Shown here: one piece after another, positions 1 through 7,446 of the stretch | Layout of the letters: the number at the start of each line of letters is the position of its first letter | Position numbering within the stretch: the stretch's first letter is position 1 | DNA from: Chitinophaga parva | GTDB lineage: Bacteria > Bacteroidota > Bacteroidia > Chitinophagales > Chitinophagaceae | Reading direction: 5' to 3' | Assembly (NCBI RefSeq): GCF_003071345.1 | Contig: NZ_QCYK01000003.1 | Location: forward strand, 620,001-684,000 | DNA length: 64,000 nucleotides | Notes under the pieces: generated by a model | Seen by the model: the letters and a program-made list of their open reading frames with translations, nothing else | Database searches by the model: none | Told to the model about the DNA's origin: nothing | Program-made: the position numbers and the translations under genes

Positions 1-103
1 TTTCAGTTCAGCTGGAGGCCTAACAAACCGAGCCTCGCCCATGGTTCCCGCGGTCTGGCCTTTATATTGCTGCGCTCACCCAAGCTAGCTTGCGCCGAAA
101 TAC

Positions 104-132
104 AAAAGCCCCTGGCTACTGCCAGAGGCTTT
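104..132. terminator. Rho-independent terminator-like hairpin
   Basis: A 9-bp stem with one mismatch (AGCCCCTGGC against GCCAGAGGCT) and a four-base loop is flanked by A-rich and T-rich ends, so it could work in both directions. On the minus strand it lies just after the stop of the small ORF at 137-256. Confidence 0.55.
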
Positions 133-136
133 ATTG

Positions 137-256
137 TTAGTCGGGATCTATAAACCGCTTGGTTAGCTGCTCTTTTAACGCTATATTCCATTTCAGCCAA
201 TATTCAGCATCATATAGCTTTAACGTGTCCGCATTTGAAGACAGGTGAAAAAACAT
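137..256 (-). CDS. Possible small protein, 39 aa, function unknown
   Basis: A 39-residue frame runs from an ATG at 256 to a TAA at 139-137 and ends in the acidic tail FIDPD. It is followed within a few bases by a terminator-like hairpin on the same strand. The frame stays open upstream of the ATG to a stop near 313 and encodes a hydrophobic, Cys-containing stretch, as a secretion signal or membrane helix would, but I see no ATG, GTG or TTG there to start it. It may be a small secreted peptide whose start is hidden, the tail of a decayed gene, or chance. It shares the AT-rich composition of the left 2 kb and is divergent from the Crp-like gene. I recognise no family. Confidence 0.3.
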   Translation of the reverse strand: MFFHLSSNADTLKLYDAEYWLKWNIALKEQLTKRFIDPD

Positions 257-369
257 AAATATTAAACTGCAAATAATTAACTTTAGTTTAAATATACATT
301 TATATAGTACCTAAATAAAACTTATGAATAACGTCTTTAGATAGGTCACTATTCCTGATAATTTAAAAT

Positions 370-960
370 ATGTTTGAGGTTTTTGAAAAATACATACAAG
401 CCCAATCGCAAATCAGCCGCGAGCAAATTAAACTGATATATTCTTTTTCTAAAGAAAGGACGATTAACAAAAATGAATTTGTATTGCGTGAAGGAGAAGT
501 ATCGCCCACTCATTTCGTGGCGAAGGGGCTTTTGCGTCTTTGCCAAATAGATACCGGGGGCAATGAACATATATTAAAATTCGCGCATGAAAACAGGTGG
601 ATAAGCGACCGCGAAAGCTACTTAAATAACTCACCCTCGACTTTAAATATCCGGGCTATTGAGGACAGCTATATACTGGTATGGAAAAAATCCGATTTTG
701 ACCATCTGTTAAACGAACTGCCGTTGTTCAGGCAATTGATGAGATACCTATCGGCAAAAAATCAGATTGCCAATCAAAACCGGCTTTATAAATCAATCAG
801 CCTAAGCGCCGAAGAAAAATACATTGATATTATAACTAATCAGCCTATTCCATATGAACGGGTGCCATTACACATGATCGCATCTTATTTAGGCTTGAGC
901 AGGGAAACATTAAGTCGTGTGCGCAAGAACTTAGCACAGCCCAAACAACCATCTCTGTAA
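370..960 (+). CDS. Crp/Fnr-family transcriptional regulator
   Basis: A 196-residue cytoplasmic DNA-binding regulator of the Bacteroidota Crp-like type. Residues ~25-115 form the cyclic-nucleotide-binding-like beta-roll, with EGEVSPTHFVAKGLLRL near the start of the fold. Residues ~160-190 carry the helix-turn-helix (IASYLGLSRETLSRVRKNL). The usual cAMP-binding Arg/Ser phosphate cassette is not evident, so the ligand cannot be predicted. Many Bacteroidota members act as stress or redox regulators. It starts at an ATG with no clear Shine-Dalgarno sequence, which is normal for this phylum. It lies 54 bp upstream of two VOC-fold genes on the same strand and may regulate them. The region is AT-rich compared with the rest of the window, which fits acquired DNA. 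Confidence 0.85.
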   Translation: MFEVFEKYIQAQSQISREQIKLIYSFSKERTINKNEFVLREGEVSPTHFVAKGLLRLCQIDTGGNEHILKFAHENRWISDRESYLNNSPSTLNIRAIEDSYILVWKKSDFDHLLNELPLFRQLMRYLSAKNQIANQNRLYKSISLSAEEKYIDIITNQPIPYERVPLHMIASYLGLSRETLSRVRKNLAQPKQPSL

Positions 961-1001
961 TTATGTGACAAATGTCCTTGTCGTTTACCTATTGCTTTAT
1001 T

Positions 1002-1009
1002 TAGATTTG
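1002..1009 (+). promoter_or_regulatory. Bacteroidota -7 box TAGATTTG before the VOC pair
   Basis: TAGATTTG matches the Bacteroidota sigma-ABfr -7 consensus TAnnTTTG exactly. A TTG at 978-980 lies 21 bases upstream, a suitable -33 element. The ATG at 1015 follows five bases after the box, so the transcript would be leaderless or nearly so. Confidence 0.45.
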
Positions 1010-1014
1010 CACTT

Positions 1015-1395
1015 ATGAAAACAGCAATTAATTTCAATATCAGAGACTTAAGTCCTCAACTGCGAGTATCAAATATTGCTAAATCTCTTTATTTTTATCA
1101 TCAATTAGGATTCAAAACCGCTTTTCTTTGCGAGGATTTTTATGCGGGGGGTAGCAAGGATGGTTTTGCTATTCATCTCAAATTGGGAAACCATGACCAA
1201 ACAGAAGTCGAAGAAAAAATAAAAATCAGGATTTAAATATTTTGTTTGCAGTTAATAATATTCATTGATGTGTACGATGCCGTTAGCAATATAAATGTCG
1301 CTATTCTACAGCCACTGAGAGAAACGGACGATGGCTGCGAGTTCTATATAGCAGACCCTGACGGTAATACAATCACCTTTATTGAAGAAAAATGA
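1015..1395 (+). pseudogene. VOC/glyoxalase-fold protein, broken by two compensating frameshifts
   Basis: The first open frame (1015-1236) gives 73 residues of a VOC-fold N-terminus (RVSNIAKSLYFYHQLGFKT). The C-terminal half with the family hallmark (FYIADPDGNTITFIEEK) resumes in the same frame and ends at the TGA at 1393-1395. Between ~1216 and ~1267 the homologous reading lies in another frame: adding one base to the A-run near 1214-1219 gives NKNQDLNILFAVNNI, and removing one T near 1264-1266 restores DVYDAVSNINVAIL. One lost base and one gained base therefore break a gene of ~126 codons. It ends in an ATGA overlap with the next gene, so the pair was a real two-gene unit. This could be a true pseudogene or two sequencing errors. 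Confidence 0.7.
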
Positions 1396-1766
1396 AATTT
1401 AATTTAAACACCATTATACTCTTTGTCCACGATGTGGATAAGCAGGCAGCATTTTATATTGGCGCCTTTCAATTTGAGGTGGTTGAAGAAATAAAATCCG
1501 AGTGGGTCTTGCTAAAATCAGGTTCCTGTAAAATTGGCCTTCATAAAATTGGCCCTTCATATCAAAGAAAGCAAACGGAAACGGTACAGTCAGAAAGCAA
1601 TACTAAAATTGTTTTTGAAGTTGACGAAGAAATTACCAAAGCAAGGGACTGGCTAATCAGTAAGGGAGCGCTAATGAAAGAACCGAGAAGTTTTGTCAAT
1701 GACGGTCAATTATTTTGTGACGGTGAAGACCCGGAAGGTAATATCTTTCAATTGATGCAAAGATGA
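1392..1766 (+). CDS. VOC-family (glyoxalase/bleomycin-resistance fold) protein
   Basis: 124 residues, the usual length of a single VOC module pair. The N-terminal half (NTIILFVHDVDKQAAFYIGA) and the C-terminal DPEGNIFQLMQR follow the two beta-alpha-beta-beta-beta units of the fold. A Glu near the C-terminus in the EDPEGN region and a His in the first strand could be metal ligands, but the substrate is not predictable. Members include glyoxalases, dioxygenases and fosfomycin or bleomycin resistance proteins. The ATG overlaps the stop of the frameshifted VOC gene (ATGA), which indicates translational coupling and a shared ancestry by duplication. A terminator follows at 1862-1903. Confidence 0.8.
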   Translation: MKFNLNTIILFVHDVDKQAAFYIGAFQFEVVEEIKSEWVLLKSGSCKIGLHKIGPSYQRKQTETVQSESNTKIVFEVDEEITKARDWLISKGALMKEPRSFVNDGQLFCDGEDPEGNIFQLMQR

Positions 1767-1861
1767 GGGACTATTTCAGTAAGTGTGTAAGTTTAAAAGT
1801 CGAGGTGAACAGGTTGGGTTAGATTTTCACCCGTCCTTCGGAAATAGTTAAAAATTGATTC

Positions 1862-1903
1862 AGGATCATGCCCCAGTTTCTAATGGGCATGGTCCTTTTT
1901 TTT
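1862..1903 (+). terminator. Rho-independent terminator after the VOC pair
   Basis: AGGATCATGCCC (1862-1873) pairs with GGGCATGGTCCT (1885-1896) with a single G-U wobble, and a run of eight T ends at 1903. It closes the plus-strand VOC unit. Confidence 0.85.
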
Positions 1904-2020
1904 GATGCTTCCCGTAAAGCCAAATACACCTGAGTCAATTCCCTGGGTTTTCAGCTTGACCCGTTTTGGGGCTTATTTGCGTTTCATCTTTTGAAAATGG
2001 AGGTATAGGGGCCTTAAAAC

Positions 2021-2063
2021 GAAAAAAAGCCTTACAATCCTTTGTTACAAGTGTTGTAAGGCT
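2021..2063 (-). terminator. Rho-independent terminator of tRNA-Pro
   Basis: On the minus strand AGCCTTACAA (2063-2054) pairs perfectly with TTGTAAGGCT (2037-2028), followed by seven T. It lies 10 bases after the tRNA 3' end. Confidence 0.85.
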
Positions 2064-2072
2064 TACATTAAG

Positions 2073-2146
2073 TCGGGATGACTGGATTCGAACCAGCGGC
2101 CTCTTCGTCCCGAACGAAGCGCGCTACCGGGCTGCGCTACATCCCG
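2073..2146 (-). tRNA. tRNA-Pro, anticodon CGG
   Basis: A 74-nt cloverleaf reads on the minus strand. The acceptor stem is CGGGATG with CATCCCG, the D arm GCGC/GCGC, the anticodon stem CTTCG/CGAAG with loop TTCGGGA (anticodon CGG, reading CCG), and the T arm GCTGG-TTCGAAT-CCAGT (outer pair wobble). The discriminator is A. The terminal CCA is not encoded, so it must be added after transcription. Transcription ends at the hairpin at 2021-2063. The gene's 3' end faces the AT-rich left region. Confidence 0.95.
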
Positions 2147-2230
2147 AATGGACTAAAATTATCCCTTTTGTCAAGGGATTGCAAAAGTAACAATCTTTTA
2201 TAAAAAACCAAATTTTATCTGCGCCATTTC

Positions 2231-5200
2231 TCATAACGCCACCAGCTGTAGCAACTCCGCCTTGCTCATCGCCTGTAGCAGTTCCCCGTCCGCCTTCACC
2301 AGGCTCCCCGCCAGCTCCTTTTTATGCTCCTGGAGCTTCAGCAATTTCTCCTCAATAGTACCCGGGCAGATCAGCCGCACCGCCACCACGTTCTTCGTTT
2401 GTCCAATGCGGTACACGCGGTCTATCGCCTGGTTTTCCACTGCGGGGTTCCACCATGGGTCCAGCAGGTACACATAATCCGCAGCCGTAAGGTTCAGCCC
2501 TACGCCACCAGCCTTGAGGCTCACCAGGAATACGCGCACCATTTCCTCATCCTGGAACGACTGCACCACCCGCTCCCGGTTACGCGTGCTGCCGGTCAGC
2601 ATCGTGTAGGGAATGTTCCTGTTCTTCAGCGCCTGCTCCACCAGTTCCAGCATGCCCACAAACTGGGAAAACACCAGGATCTTATGGCGGGTGGATTTGC
2701 TTTCGATCTGCTTCAGCAGCATTTCTATTTTGGCGGCACCCTCGCCGTAGAGTTTTTCTTCTTTTAGCAGCAGCGGTGAATCGCAGATCTGGCGCAGCTT
2801 TGTAAGGCTGCTCAGGATATGCATGGCATGCTTCGCCAGGTCTTCATTGTTAATGCCTTCCAGGAAGTCGCGGAACTCTTTTTCATACTGCTGGTACACC
2901 TGCCATTGCTCATCGCCCATGGGGCAGAACTGCACCATCTCCGTTTTCTGCGGCAGTTCCGCGGCCACCTGCTCCTTGGTGCGGCGCAGGATGAAGGGCG
3001 CCACCTTCCGTTGCAGGATGGCCACATGCTCATTGTCCTTGAACTTGTCTATCGGGAACGCATATACGTCTTTAAAAAATTGCTTGCTGCCCAGCAAACC
3101 CGGGCAGGCAAAGGAAAGCTGCCCGTAGAGGTCAAAGGTGTTGTTTTCCACTGGTGTGCCGGTGATCACGATGCGGTTGCGGGCCTGCAGCAGGCGCACG
3201 GCCTTGTAGCGTTGGGAGTTGGGGTTTTTGATCAGTTGTGATTCGTCGAGGAATGCGTAATTGAAAGTATACTTGCGCAGGTAGTTGATGTCGGCCATCA
3301 GCGTGCCATAAGTGGTGATCACCAGCTCATACCGGCTGTAGTCCTGCGTCTTGCGGTCGCGTTGGGGCCCGTAGTGGGTGAGCACTTTAATGGAGGGTGC
3401 AAATTTATATAGCTCTGCTTCCCAGTTAAACACCAGCGATGTGGGCACCACCAGCAGGTTGGTGTTTTGTGTTACCTTGGTGCGTTGTAGCAAAATGAAA
3501 GCAATGATCTGCAGGGATTTTCCCAGGCCCATGTCATCTGCCAGGCATCCGCCAAAATTCAGGTCATCCAGAAAATTAAGCCAGTTGAGGCCTTGCTGCT
3601 GGTAGGCGCGCAGCTGGCCCTGGAGGCCTTCCGGCACGGGTACCGCTGCAATGCGGGTGGTATCGTTCAGGAAGCGATGGTATTTGTCCAGCTCCTGTTG
3701 TACATTCTCGTCCAGGTTGGCCGCATCATAAAGGTCTGCAATGGCGGAGAAGTTCACTTTGGAGGTGAGGATGTTTTCATCCACCACGGTACCGGCATCA
3801 AAATAACGCGCAAAGCGGCTGATCCATTCTTCCGGCAAAATGCCCTGTGTACCGTCGTCCAGTTGCACAAACCGGCTTTTGTTGCGCACGGCTTTGTGCA
3901 GTTGTGGCAGGCTGGCCTTACGCCGGTCAAAGGTTACATTCACGGCGGTGTTGAACCAGTTAATGCCACTGGTCACCTTGATCTCTATCTTCGGTTTGTG
4001 GGGATTGACCGTGATGTTCTTCAACTGGCTGAACCCCATTACCGTAATACCATGGGCCCGCCAGTTTTCAAAAGCATCGAGGAACCAGTCCTGCTCCAGG
4101 AATTCCAGGCGGGGTAGGTAAAAGTAGGGGAGGCTGTTTTCCAGTTGCTCCGGGAAGTCAAAGTGCTGGCGGGTGAGCAGCGCGATGAATGCTGTTTCTG
4201 ATGCGGCATCCCGGTGCAGGGTCATGGCTTGCCCGTTCTCGCCGGGTGTGTAAAGCACGCGCTTGGTGCGCACCGGTATTTCCACCGTGCCATAGCGGAT
4301 CACCGGTGTAAGCAGGATGTAATTATCCAGGTCGGAGAGATACAACAACCACTCCCGCGATGGGGGCGGTGCATCCTGCACAGGCGCCATTGCAGGTGGG
4401 TACTGGATGCTGATGAAGTCTTCCAGTTTGCTCAGCACCTCCTGCTGGAACAGCGCAAACTTAGACCCATGCACGCTGATCTCATAGTGATGGCGGCGGA
4501 AGAAGTCCATTACCTTCAGGAAAGGGTAGTGACTTACCAGGTGCAGTGCATGATCGATCTGCACAAAATAATCGAACCGCATCTTCACATCGCGCAGCGC
4601 GTAAGGCATGCCGTCTATCACTATGGATGCATGAATGCGGTAAAAAGGCGCCTGCCATTCCACCTGTATACGCAGGTCCTGTGCCAGGCTGCCCAGGGTT
4701 ATGGCCTCCAGTGCATTGGCCACCACGTTGTCTGAACTGCGGTTGTTGTGCGCGTAGAACCGTAGCCCCAGCGGGTTACGGGCTATTGCCTTCAGGCCTT
4801 CCAGGTCTGTGGCGCTGGTGTGGGCGGCAATGTTGTTCTGGAACTTAGCCAGGGCCGTGTAGAATTTCAACTCATCAGCGCGGTCGCTTTCCCAGGCCAG
4901 GGGCAGGGGCGCCAGTGCCTGTAAAGGATTTTTTAATTTGCCGGCAGCGGTGGTGTCGGCGGTATAAAGTTCGGTGCAAACCTGTTTGTAATATTTATGC
5001 TGGCGCAATACCACGAAGAGCTGGCGGCCTGCCGGCTGGTGCAGTTTTATGGGCAGCAGTGTCTGCGGGTCGGGCAGCAGCAAGGCTTTCAGGTCATGCG
5101 TGATTTCCGGTGTTACGGCAAAAAGGCCTGCCTGCCGGGGTTTCACCTGCAGCTGTTGTTTTTCATAACTTACCTCAAACCAGTTATCCAGCGTGGCTTC

Positions 5201-5596
5201 ATCCTGCAGTCCATACGGTGCGGCATAGGGGCGCAGCATGCGCTGGCGTGTGGCCGGGTCGAAGAACAGGCGCAGTTCATCTTTGTAAGCAATGGTATAA
5301 AGGGCCCTGGCCTGGTGGGCGCAAAGCGCGTAAGGCAGCGTGGTATCGCAGGTGCAGGTGAGGGCCAGTTTATCCGCATGCAGCTGTACACTTACCTCCG
5401 GGTAGTTAAATGCGGTGGAAGATGCCGTAAGCACTGCCTGCCCCATTTGCAGTTCTCGCGCCACCAGCGTGGCGCCGGCCCACGCGTCCTCCCCAATGCC
5501 TTCGTGCACATGGCGGGCTATAAAACCGGCATCCAGTTGCGCCGGACCAAATGGTGCCAGTACGCAGGCGCCCGGGTCATTGAATAAATCGTTCAT
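2231..5596 (-). CDS. SNF2-family helicase with N-terminal SWIM zinc finger
   Basis: A 1121-residue DNA-dependent ATPase. Residues ~77-96 form a SWIM zinc finger (CTC...CAH), a DNA- or protein-binding module often joined to bacterial SNF2 enzymes. The SNF2 N lobe has Walker A DDMGLGKS (Lys ~693), a motif II that reads DESQ (residues 784-787) rather than DEAH or DEAQ, and ITGTPVENN as motif III. The C lobe has LVSLKAGGVGLNLTAA and the motif VI arginines in DRVYRIGQ (~1055-1062). All ATPase motifs are intact, so it should move on double-stranded DNA; its target (RNA polymerase recycling, repair or chromatin-like remodelling) is unknown. It is a single-gene unit starting at an ATG, convergent with the neighbouring tRNA only through its terminator-free 3' end. 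Confidence 0.92.
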   Translation of the reverse strand: MNDLFNDPGACVLAPFGPAQLDAGFIARHVHEGIGEDAWAGATLVARELQMGQAVLTASSTAFNYPEVSVQLHADKLALTCTCDTTLPYALCAHQARALYTIAYKDELRLFFDPATRQRMLRPYAAPYGLQDEATLDNWFEVSYEKQQLQVKPRQAGLFAVTPEITHDLKALLLPDPQTLLPIKLHQPAGRQLFVVLRQHKYYKQVCTELYTADTTAAGKLKNPLQALAPLPLAWESDRADELKFYTALAKFQNNIAAHTSATDLEGLKAIARNPLGLRFYAHNNRSSDNVVANALEAITLGSLAQDLRIQVEWQAPFYRIHASIVIDGMPYALRDVKMRFDYFVQIDHALHLVSHYPFLKVMDFFRRHHYEISVHGSKFALFQQEVLSKLEDFISIQYPPAMAPVQDAPPPSREWLLYLSDLDNYILLTPVIRYGTVEIPVRTKRVLYTPGENGQAMTLHRDAASETAFIALLTRQHFDFPEQLENSLPYFYLPRLEFLEQDWFLDAFENWRAHGITVMGFSQLKNITVNPHKPKIEIKVTSGINWFNTAVNVTFDRRKASLPQLHKAVRNKSRFVQLDDGTQGILPEEWISRFARYFDAGTVVDENILTSKVNFSAIADLYDAANLDENVQQELDKYHRFLNDTTRIAAVPVPEGLQGQLRAYQQQGLNWLNFLDDLNFGGCLADDMGLGKSLQIIAFILLQRTKVTQNTNLLVVPTSLVFNWEAELYKFAPSIKVLTHYGPQRDRKTQDYSRYELVITTYGTLMADINYLRKYTFNYAFLDESQLIKNPNSQRYKAVRLLQARNRIVITGTPVENNTFDLYGQLSFACPGLLGSKQFFKDVYAFPIDKFKDNEHVAILQRKVAPFILRRTKEQVAAELPQKTEMVQFCPMGDEQWQVYQQYEKEFRDFLEGINNEDLAKHAMHILSSLTKLRQICDSPLLLKEEKLYGEGAAKIEMLLKQIESKSTRHKILVFSQFVGMLELVEQALKNRNIPYTMLTGSTRNRERVVQSFQDEEMVRVFLVSLKAGGVGLNLTAADYVYLLDPWWNPAVENQAIDRVYRIGQTKNVVAVRLICPGTIEEKLLKLQEHKKELAGSLVKADGELLQAMSKAELLQLVAL

Positions 5597-5663
5597 GCTG
5601 CACCAAAATTACCACTTATACACCCCGGTGTCAAAGATTTTTACGTATTTATAAAAAATAATA

Positions 5664-5671
5664 TATATTTG
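5664..5671 (+). promoter_or_regulatory. Candidate -7 box TATATTTG
   Basis: An exact TAnnTTTG match lies 112 bases upstream of the lipoprotein gene at 5784, in a very AT-rich stretch. No convincing TTG -33 element sits at the expected distance, so it is weak. Confidence 0.25.
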
Positions 5672-5783
5672 ATCCCGGCTTGTTGATCCGTAAGAAACAG
5701 CGTCCCGTTTTTTGTTTGCTGTACCGTTGTTCCTGGTTTTAAAAATCAATATAAATCCTGACTAAAAACCCAATCAATCCCTC

Positions 5784-6374
5784 ATGAAACGCAATGCCCT
5801 TATCCTGTGCCTGGCTGCAGCATTTTCCAGCACCATGATCGCCTGTAAAAAAGATACTTCCGGCGGTGGCGCCTCCACTACGGTAGATGGTACCTGGAAC
5901 TTTGTTTCGCTGGAAGCAGATACCCGTGTAACGGTTTCCGCGCAAGGTGAAACCCAGATCTCTACTTCCCACTATGCGTCTACCAAAGCCAGTGGCTCCG
6001 TGACCATGCTGAATGGAAAGTACAGCTCCGATGGAATGCCCTATACTGCCAGCGGTACGGTGTCTAGCGACGATCCGCTGGACCCGGAAAATTCCATCAG
6101 CCTCCCGCTGGATTTTGACATGCCCGGCATTAAAAGCTCCGGTACTTATAAAGTGATCGGTGATTCTCTCTATACTTCCGGCGCGTTTGCCACACCGAAT
6201 GACGCTACTAATTCCAATGCGCCCACTACTACGGGTGGTAAGTTCAGGATCTCCAACGATACGCTCATTCTCACCAGTACGGTGGATATTACGCAAACAG
6301 TGGTGCAGAACGGCATTTCCGGTAAGGTGAATGACTGGGGTGTAATGGTAACCAAACTGGTGAAGAAAAAATAA
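5784..6374 (+). CDS. Hypothetical lipoprotein
   Basis: 196 residues with a signal peptide and a lipobox (STMIAC, Cys 21), followed by KKD, so it is predicted to be lipid-anchored in the envelope. The mature part is rich in Ser, Thr and Gly and contains VDGTWNFVSLEAD, a start typical of lipocalin-like beta-barrel lipoproteins of Bacteroidota, followed by predicted short beta strands (GKFRISNDTLILTS). I cannot assign a ligand or function. It stands alone, 187 bp from the divergent helicase gene and 65 bp before a KTSC-domain gene. Alternative reading: a member of the broad lipocalin-like DUF4923/DUF5004 type; the exact family cannot be told by eye. Confidence 0.75.
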   Translation: MKRNALILCLAAAFSSTMIACKKDTSGGGASTTVDGTWNFVSLEADTRVTVSAQGETQISTSHYASTKASGSVTMLNGKYSSDGMPYTASGTVSSDDPLDPENSISLPLDFDMPGIKSSGTYKVIGDSLYTSGAFATPNDATNSNAPTTTGGKFRISNDTLILTSTVDITQTVVQNGISGKVNDWGVMVTKLVKKK

Positions 6375-6439
6375 GCCGTAAGGCAGGACTGGCGGGGTTT
6401 TGGATGAGGAATCACTGCAAGCAATTCCTTTTTCTGCGA

Positions 6440-6676
6440 ATGCCTTCCACCGTTATTGCCCATATCGCTTATTTGCCGGAGGTCTCCACGCTGCGCATCA
6501 CCTTCACTTCACAAAAGGTGTATGATTACCTGGAGGTGCCTCCTGCCGTGTATGAAGCCATGAAGGCGTCCCGCATCAAAGGCATTTATTTTAACCAGTA
6601 TATTAAGAACAGGTATGCCTGCCGGTTAGTGAGCACGCCCGGGCAAGACCTGTTCAGTCATGCAAACGAGTTGTAA
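6440..6676 (+). CDS. KTSC-domain protein
   Basis: 78 residues from ATG 6440. An upstream in-frame ATG at 6404 would add 12 residues, but the family usually begins with the MPSTVI motif found here, so the inner start is preferred. The core TLRITFTSQKVYDYLEVP followed by YEAMKASRIKGIYFNQYI is the KTSC domain, a short module also found at the C-terminus of lysyl-tRNA synthetases and in small stand-alone proteins. It is thought to bind nucleic acid, but this is not well established. It ends on a strong bidirectional terminator. Confidence 0.82.
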   Translation: MPSTVIAHIAYLPEVSTLRITFTSQKVYDYLEVPPAVYEAMKASRIKGIYFNQYIKNRYACRLVSTPGQDLFSHANEL

Positions 6677-6705
6677 AAAGCCCGGCCACTACGGCCGGGC
6701 TTTTG
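6675..6705. terminator. Bidirectional terminator
   Basis: AAAAAGCCCGGCC and GGCCGGGCTTTT form a stem with a short loop between the convergent KTSC gene (plus) and the copper-set gene at 6725 (minus). A-rich and T-rich flanks let it serve both. Confidence 0.88.
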
Positions 6706-6724
6706 CTTTGCCGGGCAATTTTTT

Positions 6725-7054
6725 TTAAGCCATGGTGCGACAAATTTCCGCACATTGTTTACAGGCGGCCGCACATTCCTGGCAGTGCTGCATATCCTTG
6801 TGCCGGCTGCATTCTGCGCCGCAGCGTTCACAGATCTCCGCACATAATTTACAAATGGCCCGGGCCTGCCCGCTGCCCAGGCTCATGAGCTGGGCAGCAG
6901 CATAGCAAAGAGCGGCGCATTCCATGTCCAGTTGTATGCACGTACTCATGGATTTTACATCCGCTTCCTGCAGGCAGCTGCTGGCGCAGTGGTTACAAAG
7001 TGCCGCACAGCGCAGGCAGGCGTCTATACATTGTTGGTATTGGTGGTATCCCAT
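6725..7054 (-). CDS. Four-helix bundle copper-binding protein (DUF326/Csp-like)
   Basis: 109 residues from the ATG at 7054 (a longer frame begins at 7135, but homologues start close to MGYHQYQQC). It has 19 cysteines, mostly in CxxC or CxxxC spacing along predicted helices (for example CIDACLRCAALCNHC and CKLCAEICERCGAEC), as in copper storage proteins of the Csp family, whose four-helix bundles are filled with Cu(I) bound to Cys. No signal peptide is seen, so it resembles the cytosolic Csp3 type. It is the last gene of a minus-strand copper set, after a small HMA protein and CopA, and may buffer or store Cu(I). Confidence 0.85.
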   Translation of the reverse strand: MGYHQYQQCIDACLRCAALCNHCASSCLQEADVKSMSTCIQLDMECAALCYAAAQLMSLGSGQARAICKLCAEICERCGAECSRHKDMQHCQECAAACKQCAEICRTMA

Positions 7055-7158
7055 AACGGTGCGTTTTGGTGAACAATACCTTCCGAAATATGATGCCGTT
7101 TTACATGCCAAAGCGGTGGCTGCCGGGCAGTCCACCGCTGGGTGCAGGATGTGTTATG

Positions 7159-7368
7159 TTATGGTTTTACCGTGGCGGTAAAGCCGGCTGCCTGTAATGC
7201 TGCTACAATGGCGGAGGGAGCGGCATCACTGGTTACGGTCAGTATTTTTTCAGGATTGGCGGTGTCTACTTTCCATTGGTGTGCACCGGCCACCTGGTCC
7301 AGTGCGGGTGTGGCCTTGGCCACACAGCCGCTACAGTTGATATTGGTCTTGAATTGTATGTTGTTCAT
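7159..7368 (-). CDS. Small heavy-metal-associated (HMA) protein, CopZ-like chaperone
   Basis: 69 residues, the size of a stand-alone HMA domain. The metal site is NCSGC (Cys 12 and Cys 15) after the first strand, followed by the alternating beta-alpha pattern (WKVDTANPEKILTVTSD, AIVAALQAAGFTATV). CopZ-like proteins carry Cu(I) in the cytoplasm to CopA-type ATPases. It lies 78 bp downstream of copA on the same strand, and a copy of the TTTGCATAATT motif is in that gap. The metal could also be another soft ion, but its neighbours point to copper. Confidence 0.88.
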   Translation of the reverse strand: MNNIQFKTNINCSGCVAKATPALDQVAGAHQWKVDTANPEKILTVTSDAAPSAIVAALQAAGFTATVKP

Positions 7369-7434
7369 ATGATGTTGTTTTAAACAAATGTACGCAGGTG
7401 GGTGGCACTGCTGTTTACTGTATTCCGGGAATGA

Positions 7435-7445
7435 TTTGCATAATT
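7435..7445 (-). promoter_or_regulatory. TTTGCATAATT motif upstream of the HMA gene
   Basis: An exact 11-base copy of the motif found twice upstream of copA. It sits directly after the copA stop codon and 67 bp before the HMA start. It is a probable binding site of the AraC-type regulator at 9791-10348. Confidence 0.5.
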
Positions 7446-7446
7446 T

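Larger units (their letters stand above)
1..369. other. Left-edge intergenic stretch
   Basis: The first ~100 bases are GC-rich and hold a 10-bp palindrome (AAGCTAGCTT, 82-91), but no gene I can support. From ~135 onward the sequence turns AT-rich and contains the hairpin at 104-132, the small ORF at 137-256 and presumably the promoter of the Crp-like gene that starts at 370. Confidence 0.4.
1767..2072. other. Intergenic stretch between the VOC unit and tRNA-Pro
   Basis: It holds two converging terminators (1862-1903 for the plus strand, 2021-2063 for the minus strand) and no gene I can support. The AT-rich composition of the left region ends in this gap. Confidence 0.5.

Noticed and set aside
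139..147. AGTCGGGAT as an attachment site
   Set aside because: Only nine bases match the tRNA 3' end, which can occur by chance; it is noted only as weak support for the island idea.
1966..2190. Plus-strand ORF over the tRNA region
   Set aside because: It crosses the tRNA-Pro gene and a terminator and has no homology-like features.
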